Assembly: GCA_036377055.1 (NCBI GenBank)
Contig: DASUZD010000294.1
Coordinates: 1 to 11,492 of the forward strand
Length of the DNA: 11,492 nt
Direction of reading: 5' to 3'
Source: DASUZD01 sp036377055
Lineage (GTDB): Bacteria; Actinomycetota; Thermoleophilia; Gaiellales; Gaiellaceae
Of the stretch, positions 7,335 to 11,492 are shown piece after piece. The position numbers were made by a program, and so were the translations under genes. Each line of letters begins with the position of its first letter. The first letter of the stretch is position 1. Below the pieces are notes generated by a model. That model ran no database searches, had not been told where the DNA came from, and saw only the letters and a program-made list of their open reading frames with translations.

Positions 7335-7615
7335 GGCAGCGCTGGCTCGGCGCGACGGGAACGCGCGTGCCGCAGATCGCGCTCGAGGGCGACCCCGCCG
7401 TGCCGATCACGCGCGACACGCTCGTCGTGGACGACGTCTCGGACACGCACTCGCTCCACGCGGCGCACGTCGAGGGGCGGCCGGTCGTCGCGCGCGCGTC
7501 GACGCCCGAAGGCGTGCTCGCGGCGCTCCGCCGGCCCGAGGTGGCGTGCGTGCTCGTCCCGGAGAGCGCGAGCGAGCTCCTCGACTTGGACCTGGTGGCT
7601 CTCACGTATGGCTAG
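7331..7615 (+). CDS. Hypothetical protein, 94 residues
   Basis: I do not recognise this protein. The GTG start at 7331 overlaps the hydrolase TGA (GTGA), with GGAGG at 7314-7318 upstream at a long 12-nt spacing. The stop TAG lies 8 nt inside the next gene. It is soluble, with no membrane segment or signal peptide. The sequence suggests a small alpha/beta domain: a basic start (MRQRWLGATGTRVP), a strand-like TLVVDDV, then ARASTPEGVLAALRRPEVAC, which reads as a helix and loop, followed by the strand CVLVPE and an acidic end. Third-position G/C bias matches its neighbours, and position between two overlapping genes supports a real gene. The frame is also open upstream through the hydrolase gene, but that part is Arg-rich noise. 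A role linked to the DUF1028 product is possible but unproven. Confidence 0.7.
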   Translation: MRQRWLGATGTRVPQIALEGDPAVPITRDTLVVDDVSDTHSLHAAHVEGRPVVARASTPEGVLAALRRPEVACVLVPESASELLDLDLVALTYG

Positions 7616-8450
7616 GCCCGTGGTGGCCACGTACTCGATCGCCGCCTGCGACCTCGACGCTCGGCAATGGGGCGTCGCGACGCAGTCGAAGTTCCTCGCC
7701 GTCGGCTCGGTCGTGCCGTGGGCGGAGCCCGAGGTGGGCGCGATCGCGACCCAGGCGTACGCGAATCCGCGCTACGGCCCGAATGGGCTCCAGCTCCTGC
7801 GCGAAGACTTCTCCGCGGACGAAGTGGTGGAGCGGCTGACGGCAGCGGACGACGGACGAGACCACCGCCAGGTCGGTGTCGTCGACGCCCGCGGCGGGAG
7901 CGCGACCTACACCGGCAGCGAGTGCTACGACTGGGCCGGCGGCAAGACCGGCGCGTGCCACGCGGCGCAGGGGAACATCCTCGTCTCGGAGGCGACTGTG
8001 GACGCGCTCGCGGCCACATTCGAGCGCAGCTCCGGGAAGCCGCTCGGCGAGCGCCTGATCGAGTGCCTCGCGGCGGCGCAGGCGGCGGGCGGCGACTCGC
8101 GCGGTCAGCAATCGTCGGCGCTGCTAGTCGTCGAGCGCGACGGCGGCTACGCCAAGCTCTCGGACGTCCTCGTCGACCTGCGCGTCGACGACCACGAGCG
8201 GCCGATCGAGGAGCTCGAGCGGCTCTACCGGCTCCACGACGCGATCTTCGGGAAGACGCCGCGAGCGCAGTGGGTGAGGGTCGACGAGGAGCTCGCAGGC
8301 GAAGTGCGCGACCGGTTGGCCCGGCTCGGCTACGACGGCGAGCTCGGCGACGCGCTCTTCCGCTGGGCCGGGAACGAGAACCTCGAGGAGCGCGTGGACG
8401 GGATCGACGCGATCGACCCGGTCGTGCTCGAGGAGCTGCGCGCGCGATGA
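7608..8450 (+). CDS. DUF1028 family protein with C-terminal peptidoglycan-binding-like domain
   Basis: A 280-residue protein. Residues 1 to about 205 match DUF1028, a family related to Ntn-hydrolases and of unknown substrate: TYSIAACD (8-15), the segment WGVATQSKFLAVGSVVPWAE (21-40), AIATQAYANPRYGPNGLQLL (45-64), the HRQVGVVDARG block (86-96), QGNILV (121-126) and GGDSRGQQSSALLVV (161-175). The last part (about 222-280) resembles the putative peptidoglycan-binding domain often attached to DUF1028: a helix-turn stretch VRDRLARLGYDGE, then AGNENLEERV and DPVVLEEL. It appears slightly shortened. No signal peptide is visible, so how it would meet a cell wall ligand is unclear. ATG 7608 overlaps the previous gene by 8 nt, and its TGA overlaps the next ATG. 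Family assignment is firm; a hydrolytic activity is only implied by the fold. Confidence 0.9.
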   Translation: MARPVVATYSIAACDLDARQWGVATQSKFLAVGSVVPWAEPEVGAIATQAYANPRYGPNGLQLLREDFSADEVVERLTAADDGRDHRQVGVVDARGGSATYTGSECYDWAGGKTGACHAAQGNILVSEATVDALAATFERSSGKPLGERLIECLAAAQAAGGDSRGQQSSALLVVERDGGYAKLSDVLVDLRVDDHERPIEELERLYRLHDAIFGKTPRAQWVRVDEELAGEVRDRLARLGYDGELGDALFRWAGNENLEERVDGIDAIDPVVLEELRAR

Positions 8451-9106
8451 GCGAGCGCGGATGGGCCGTGGCGCGCCTGGACGAGATCCAGGGGCCGAGG
8501 GCCCGGCAAGGCTACGACTGGCGCCCGGTCCGGCGGCACTTCGGCATCCGTTCGTTCGGCGTGAACGCGAACGTCGCGCGCGAACCCGGCGACGTCCTCG
8601 TCGACGAGCACCACGAGACCGGCGGCGACGGCGGCCAGGAGGAGCTCTACGTCGTGCTGCGTGGCCGTGCGCGGTTCACGGTCGGCGGCGAGGACGTCGA
8701 GCTTGGGGCGGGCTCGTTCCTCTTCGTCCGCGACCCGGCGGTGCAGCGGGCCGCGACGGCGCTCGAGCCGGACACGGCCGTTCTGGCGGTCGGCGGACGA
8801 CCAGGCGAGGCGTTCGTTCCTTCGAGCTGGGAGCACGGTCGCTACGCCGTCGAGCTTTCGGAGCGCGGTGACAACGAGGGAGCGGTGCGCGTGATGGAGC
8901 ATGCGCTCGAGGAGCGGCCCGAGCACGCCGGGAATCTCTACAACCTCGCGTGCTTCGAGTCGCTCGCCGGGCGGCGCGACGACGCGCTCGACCACCTCGG
9001 GCGTTCGATCGAGCTCGACGCGAGCTTCCGCGGCTACGCGCGGGACGACGACGACTTCGCGCCGCTCCGCGACGACGCGGAGTTCCAGGCGCTGGTCGCG
9101 ACATGA
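8447..9106 (+). CDS. Cupin-TPR protein, paralogue 1 of 3
   Basis: A 219-residue soluble protein. Residues 24-41 form a block shared by the three paralogues (YDWRPVRRHFGIRSFGVN). Residues about 48-118 are a cupin_2-type barrel (EELYVVLRGRARF at 65-77, LAVGG at 113-117). AFVPSSWE links to two TPR-like helix pairs (about 130-195; NLACFESLAGRRDDALDHL). The C-terminus, DDDFAPLRDD plus a phenylalanine-containing end, is the usual ending of such TPR proteins. The cupin metal sites are poor: H55 and H56 with E65/E66 remain in motif 1, but the motif 2 histidine position is Q100. ATG 8447 makes an ATGA overlap with DUF1028, with GGAG at 8432-8435 upstream. Function unknown; the fold suggests small-molecule binding plus protein-protein contact. 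Confidence 0.85.
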   Translation: MSERGWAVARLDEIQGPRARQGYDWRPVRRHFGIRSFGVNANVAREPGDVLVDEHHETGGDGGQEELYVVLRGRARFTVGGEDVELGAGSFLFVRDPAVQRAATALEPDTAVLAVGGRPGEAFVPSSWEHGRYAVELSERGDNEGAVRVMEHALEERPEHAGNLYNLACFESLAGRRDDALDHLGRSIELDASFRGYARDDDDFAPLRDDAEFQALVAT

Positions 9107-9708
9107 CGAAGCCGTACGAGGTGCTGAGCCTCGACGAGCTCGACCGGATCCCGGTCACGGAGGGGCTCGAGTGGCGGCCGCTCAGGCGTCGCCTCGGGAT
9201 CCGCGCGTTCGGGACGAACGCCTATACGTCGGAGCGCGTGGGCGGGCTGGTCGTCGAGGAGCACGTCGAGGGCAGCGGCCACGAGGAGCTCTACCTCGTC
9301 GTCTCGGGCCGGGCTCGCTTCACCCTCGACGGCGAGGAGCTCGACGCGCCGGCGGGGACGATCGTCTTCCTGCCGGAGCACGACGTGAAGCGGAAGGCCG
9401 TGTCCGAAGAGGAGGGCACGACGGTGCTCGCGGTGGGCGGCTGGCCGGACAAGCCGTTCGAGCCGTCGCAGTGGGAGTGGTACTTCGAGTCGTACGCGCA
9501 CGAGCCGGAACGCGCGATCGAGATCCTCGAGGACGGGCTGCGCCAGCTCGGCGAGCGTGCCTGGCTCCTTTATCACCTCGCCTGCCACGAGGCTCTGGCC
9601 GGCCGCCGGGACGACGCGCGCGAGCACCTGCGGCGCGCGATCGAGCTCGACCCGCGGGCGGCGGAGCGGGCTCGCGACGACGAGGACCTGGCGGGGATCG
9701 AGCCGTGA
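9103..9708 (+). CDS. Cupin-TPR protein, paralogue 2 of 3
   Basis: A 201-residue paralogue of the genes on either side. The shared N-terminal block is LEWRPLRRRLGIRAFGTNAY (22-41). The cupin barrel covers about 46-113 (EELYLVVSGRARF at 61-73, LDAPAGTIVFLPEH at 80-93, VLAVGG at 108-113). TPR-like helices span about 125-192 (LYHLACHEALAGRRDDAREHL). The C-terminus is shorter than in the other two: the DDDF-LRDD-F ending is reduced to DDEDLAGIEP. At the motif 2 histidine position there is K96, although H93 lies close by. ATG 9103 overlaps the stop of paralogue 1 as ATGA and there is no good ribosome site, so reinitiation after paralogue 1 is likely. Function unknown. Confidence 0.85.
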   Translation: MTKPYEVLSLDELDRIPVTEGLEWRPLRRRLGIRAFGTNAYTSERVGGLVVEEHVEGSGHEELYLVVSGRARFTLDGEELDAPAGTIVFLPEHDVKRKAVSEEEGTTVLAVGGWPDKPFEPSQWEWYFESYAHEPERAIEILEDGLRQLGERAWLLYHLACHEALAGRRDDAREHLRRAIELDPRAAERARDDEDLAGIEP

Positions 9709-10346
9709 GCCGCTGGGCGTCGGCGCATCTCTCGGAGCTGGAGCGGCGGGACGAGTGGATCCCGATCCGCCACCACTTCGGCGTGCGCGCGGTCGGGATC
9801 AACGCGTTCAAGGGCGACTCGACGGGCGACCAGCTGATCACCGAGCACCGCGAGGACTGGCGCCTCCACGAGGAGCTCTACGTCGTCCTCGAAGGCCACG
9901 CCACGTTCAGGATCGACGGCGAGGAGGTCGATGCGCCCGCGCGGACGATCGTCTACGTGCGCGAGCCGTCGGCAAAGCGAAGCGCGGTCGCGAAGGAGGC
10001 GGACACGGTCGTGTTGGCCGTGGGCGGGGAGCCGGGCGCCGCGTTCGTGCCGTCCGACTACGAGCTCACGTGGCCGTACTCGGATCCGGCGTTCAAGCAC
10101 TACCGCGCCGGCCGCTATTCAGAGGCCGCGCAAACGCTGCGCGAAGGCCTGGCCGAGTTCCCGGACTCGGCCGGCCTCCGCTATAACCTCGCGTGCTTCT
10201 CGGCCCTTGCCGGCGACCGCGAGACGGCTCTGGCGGAGCTCGCCGAAGCGATCCGCCGCGAGCCGCGGTTCCGCGAATCGGCGCGCAGCGACGACGACTT
10301 CGCCTCGCTGCGCGACGACCCCGGCTTCAACGAGCTTCTCGACTAG
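9705..10346 (+). CDS. Cupin-TPR protein, paralogue 3 of 3
   Basis: A 213-residue paralogue closing the operon. The shared N-terminal block is WIPIRHHFGVRAVGINAF (18-35). The cupin barrel spans about 41-108 (LHEELYVVLEGHATFRIDGE at 54-73, VLAVGG at 103-108), then AFVPSDYE. TPR-like helices span about 127-195 (HYRAGRYSEAAQTL, then NLACFSALAGDRETALAEL). The full DDDFASLRDDPGF ending is present. The motif 2 histidine position is K91, while H48, H55 and E56/E57 remain near motif 1. The GTG at 9705 overlaps the TGA of paralogue 2, with GGGGA at 9693-9697 seven bases upstream. The longer open frame upstream to 8901 lies inside the other two paralogues in a different frame and is not coding. Function unknown. 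Confidence 0.85.
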   Translation: MSRWASAHLSELERRDEWIPIRHHFGVRAVGINAFKGDSTGDQLITEHREDWRLHEELYVVLEGHATFRIDGEEVDAPARTIVYVREPSAKRSAVAKEADTVVLAVGGEPGAAFVPSDYELTWPYSDPAFKHYRAGRYSEAAQTLREGLAEFPDSAGLRYNLACFSALAGDRETALAELAEAIRREPRFRESARSDDDFASLRDDPGFNELLD

Positions 10347-10380
10347 CGGACCACGCGCTAAACCAGACGAGTCTCTTCCG

Positions 10381-10440
10381 ATCTCGGCTGTGGGCGCGCG
10401 TGCGCGTGGTTCGCGCCAAGCCGGGGTCAGACCCCGGTCT
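10381..10440. repeat. Repeat unit A (100-bp period) with 17-bp palindrome
   Basis: This unit aligns without gaps to 10481-10540 at 46 of 60 positions, with a fully identical TGCGCGTGGT (10401 and 10501) and GGGGTCAGACCCC core. In this copy the palindrome is CCGGGGTC (10421-10428), a central A, and GACCCCGG (10430-10437), a perfect 8-bp inverted repeat. As RNA it could form a 7-bp stem with a 3-nt loop. It resembles short interspersed REP-like repeats. Confidence 0.7.
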
Positions 10441-10480
10441 CGGCGCGCGGCCCGACTTGCGCTTGCGACGGGGCTTCGAG

Positions 10481-10540
10481 CTCGCGGCTGTGGGTCCCCG
10501 TGCGCGTGGTCGGCGCAGATTCGGGGTCAGACCCCCATGT
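10481..10540. repeat. Repeat unit B (100-bp period) with 13-bp palindrome
   Basis: Second copy, exactly 100 bp after unit A. Its palindrome is shorter: GGGGTC (10523-10528), central A (10529), GACCCC (10530-10535), since the flanking CC/GG pair of unit A has changed. The CGGCTGTGGG start at 10485 matches that at 10385. The bases between the conserved blocks have drifted, so the duplication is not recent, or the two units were inserted separately. Confidence 0.7.
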
Positions 10541-10594
10541 GGCGCTCGAGCCGCGGACACGCTCTTTGCGCCCACGGCTGGACCGCTGGCGACG

Positions 10595-11326
10595 TCACCG
10601 GTCGCCGGGAAGCCGCAGGCCCGGGAAGCGCTCGCGGATGTCGCTCGGGCCGAACTCGCCGTCGACGACGACCAGGAAGGCGCCGTAGCCGTCACCGGCG
10701 CACGTCTCGACGAGGAGCTGCAGCCCGAGCGCGAGCGCGAACGCCTTGTGCGCCTGCTCGCCGCCGAACGGGACGAGATCGTCAGGCGACGCGGCCCCGC
10801 GGAGGACGTCTCCGTAGGTCACCTTCCCCATCGAGACGTCGACGACGATCGGCTGCCCGTCGGTGGTCGGGATCCCGATCGCGAGCGGATTCGTCCCCAC
10901 GACGGGCGGGCCGCCCTCCGGGTGCGCGAGCCGCGGCGGCGACGTGGCCGTCAGAAGAGCGACGAGCCCCGCGTCGGCGAGCCATCGCACCCAGTAGCCG
11001 AGCGCACCGGTCGGGAAGCAGCGCGCGGCCGTGACGACGCGCGCCGGCCGAGGCGGGTCGTCGACGATCGCGCCGCAGATGGCGCCGAGCGTCAGGTAAC
11101 CGAGCGCGCCGCGACCGTCCCAGTGCTCGAAGCCCGCCGCCGACGCGACCTTCTCGGGCTTCGCGCGAGGGTCGAGCTCGAGCGTCTCGAGCCACTCGAT
11201 CCGCGAGTATCCGTGCCCGGCCTTGCCGCGCCGCTCGGCGTCGTCGAAGTGGTCAAAGAGCGTCTGCGCATCGGTCTCGTCGAACCCGAGCGCGCGGAGC
11301 CGACGGAGTGCTTCCTCTGGCCGCAC
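10595..11326 (-). CDS. Compact Ldh_2 family (malate/L-lactate dehydrogenase-like) oxidoreductase, possibly inactive
   Basis: A 243-residue member of the Ldh_2 family of NAD(P)-dependent 2-hydroxyacid dehydrogenases, which is usually about 330-360 residues. Recognisable: the N-terminal helix region (FDETDAQTLFDHFDDAERRG) with GHG at 37-39; FEHWDGRGALGYLTL (66-80); GLVALLTATSPPRLAHPEGG (120-139); GTNPLAI (144-150) and VVDVSMGKVTYGD (161-173); PFGGEQAHKAFALALGLQLL (186-205); and LPGD at 239-242, near the protein end. The segment that normally links the cofactor loop to the GG-x-KG motif is missing, and so is the usual C-terminal extension. The expected active-site HFG/HFP histidine aligns with C103 (ARCFPTGALGYW). 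An in-frame TAG 12 nt upstream makes GTG at 11326 the earliest start. No ribosome site is visible, but a TAGACT six bases before the start suggests leaderless translation. Confidence 0.75.
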   Translation of the reverse strand: MRPEEALRRLRALGFDETDAQTLFDHFDDAERRGKAGHGYSRIEWLETLELDPRAKPEKVASAAGFEHWDGRGALGYLTLGAICGAIVDDPPRPARVVTAARCFPTGALGYWVRWLADAGLVALLTATSPPRLAHPEGGPPVVGTNPLAIGIPTTDGQPIVVDVSMGKVTYGDVLRGAASPDDLVPFGGEQAHKAFALALGLQLLVETCAGDGYGAFLVVVDGEFGPSDIRERFPGLRLPGDR

Positions 11327-11332
11327 CTCGCG

Positions 11333-11338
11333 AGTCTA
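11333..11338 (-). promoter_or_regulatory. -10 element for a leaderless Ldh_2-like transcript
   Basis: Read on the minus strand, TAGACT (11338 to 11333) fits TANNNT and is followed by six bases and then GTG at 11326. Transcription would begin at or next to the start codon, a layout common in actinobacteria. No clear -35 is visible; it would fall at or over the start of the divergent cupin gene. Confidence 0.5.
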
Positions 11339-11347
11339 GGCACCTAG
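11336..11347. promoter_or_regulatory. Inverted repeat between two divergent starts, candidate operator
   Basis: CTAGG-CA-CCTAG is a perfect 5-bp dyad with a 2-nt centre, lying in the 32-bp gap between divergent starts and overlapping both proposed -10 elements. A regulator bound here would cover both promoters. The symmetry may instead follow simply from two opposed TAG-containing -10 elements. Confidence 0.35.
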
Positions 11348-11350
11348 AGT
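11345..11350 (+). promoter_or_regulatory. -10 element for a leaderless cupin transcript
   Basis: TAGAGT fits TANNNT and lies eight bases before ATG 11359, so the transcript would start at or just before the A of the start codon. No Shine-Dalgarno is present upstream of the ATG, in agreement with a leaderless start. The -35 region would fall on the start of the opposite gene and shows no consensus. Confidence 0.5.
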
Positions 11351-11358
11351 CCCGGCTC

Positions 11359-11492
11359 ATGCGGATGAATCTCCTCGACGACAACGGTTGGCTCGAGCGG
11401 ACGTGGCCGCCGGAGCGGCCCGGCTTCGCGTGGCGAAGGAAACGAGTGGCCGGCGAGAACCTCGGCGCGAGCCTGTACGAGCTCCCACCCGG
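11359..11492 (+). CDS. Cupin domain-containing protein (5' part; runs off the window)
   Basis: The first 44 codons of a + gene are visible. After a polar start (MRMNLLDDNGWLERTW) comes GFAWRRKRVAG, then LGASLYELPPG, which resembles the entry strands of a group of single-domain cupins in which ASLYELPPG is followed by an HxH metal motif. That motif would lie just beyond the window, so metal binding cannot be judged. The ATG at 11359 was chosen because a TAGAGT -10 lies eight bases before it; ATG 11365 is in the same frame and possible. It is divergent from the Ldh_2-like gene with a 32-bp gap. It does not carry the N-terminal block of the three cupin-TPR paralogues, so it is a different cupin group. 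Confidence 0.7.
   Translation, partial: MRMNLLDDNGWLERTWPPERPGFAWRRKRVAGENLGASLYELPP

Larger units (their letters stand above)
10347..10594. other. Convergent non-coding gap holding a tandem repeat pair
   Basis: This 248-bp gap lies between the ends of two convergent genes. I see no plausible gene in it. It holds two repeat units offset by exactly 100 bp, each with a GGGGTC-A-GACCCC palindrome, plus an adapter-like string at 10367-10384. I see no stem followed by a T-run that would mark a standard terminator, though the palindromes could act on RNA from either side. Confidence 0.7.

Noticed and set aside
7667..8446. Upstream extension of the first cupin-TPR frame inside the DUF1028 gene
   Set aside because: Low-complexity Arg-rich translation; the ATG at 8447 with ATGA overlap gives a normal paralogue length matching the other two copies.
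10421..10437. Palindrome CCGGGGTC-A-GACCCCGG as an intrinsic terminator
   Set aside because: No T-run follows on either strand, the loop is minimal and the same element recurs 100 bp later, so a repeat is the better description; some terminator activity cannot be excluded.
10347..10594. CRISPR-like array in the repeat gap
   Set aside because: Only two imperfect units with drifted sequence between them, no uniform repeat-spacer length and no cas genes nearby.
1..11492. tRNA, rRNA, insertion sequence or riboswitch
   Set aside because: No cloverleaf-like segment, transposase motif, terminal inverted repeats or known leader structure was seen on either strand; the non-coding space is under about 400 bp in total.

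Overview
The window comes from a GC-rich genome with near-saturated G/C third codon positions, many GTG starts, and genes packed end to end with 4-nt ATGA/GTGA stop-start overlaps. This, together with the gene content and the motif style of the Nuo proteins, the DUF1028 protein and the cupins, suggests an actinobacterium. My best guess is Thermoleophilia (Gaiellales or Solirubrobacterales), but that is an inference from family recognition and not a search result.

Layout. (1) Positions 1-6229 hold the 3' half of the respiratory complex I operon: nuoI (5' end outside the window), nuoJ, nuoK, nuoL, nuoM and nuoN, all on + and mostly overlapping. NuoI carries the last two Fe-S clusters of the peripheral arm. 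The other five form much of the proton-pumping membrane arm. (2) Positions 6185-6559 (-) encode a small unrecognised membrane protein that converges on and overlaps the end of nuoN. (3) A 79-bp divergent intergenic region with an inverted repeat precedes a run of six overlapping + genes (6639-10346): a UPF0173 metallo-beta-lactamase-fold hydrolase, a 94-residue orphan, a DUF1028 protein with a C-terminal peptidoglycan-binding-like domain, and three tandem paralogues, each a cupin fused to TPR-like helices. (4) Positions 10347-10594 are a convergent non-coding gap with two copies of a 100-bp-period repeat centred on a GGGGTC-A-GACCCC palindrome. (5) Positions 10595-11326 (-) encode a shortened Ldh_2 (malate/L-lactate dehydrogenase) family protein. 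It is divergently transcribed from another cupin gene that runs off the window (11359 onward). The two starts are only 32 bp apart and both look leaderless.

How the parts work together. The nuo genes make one enzyme, NADH:quinone oxidoreductase. The second operon is not a pathway I can name. Its tight overlap argues for co-expression of a hydrolase, an Ntn-hydrolase-like DUF1028 protein and a cupin-TPR triplet. This is the best candidate for an undescribed system here.

Most notable points: the normally conserved glutamate in TM5 of NuoL is replaced by glycine while NuoM and NuoN keep theirs; the cupin-TPR triplet lacks the second-motif metal-ligand histidine in all three copies; the Ldh_2 protein is compact and has Cys where the active-site His is expected; and a stretch resembling the end of an Illumina adapter lies next to the repeats and could mark an assembly artefact.
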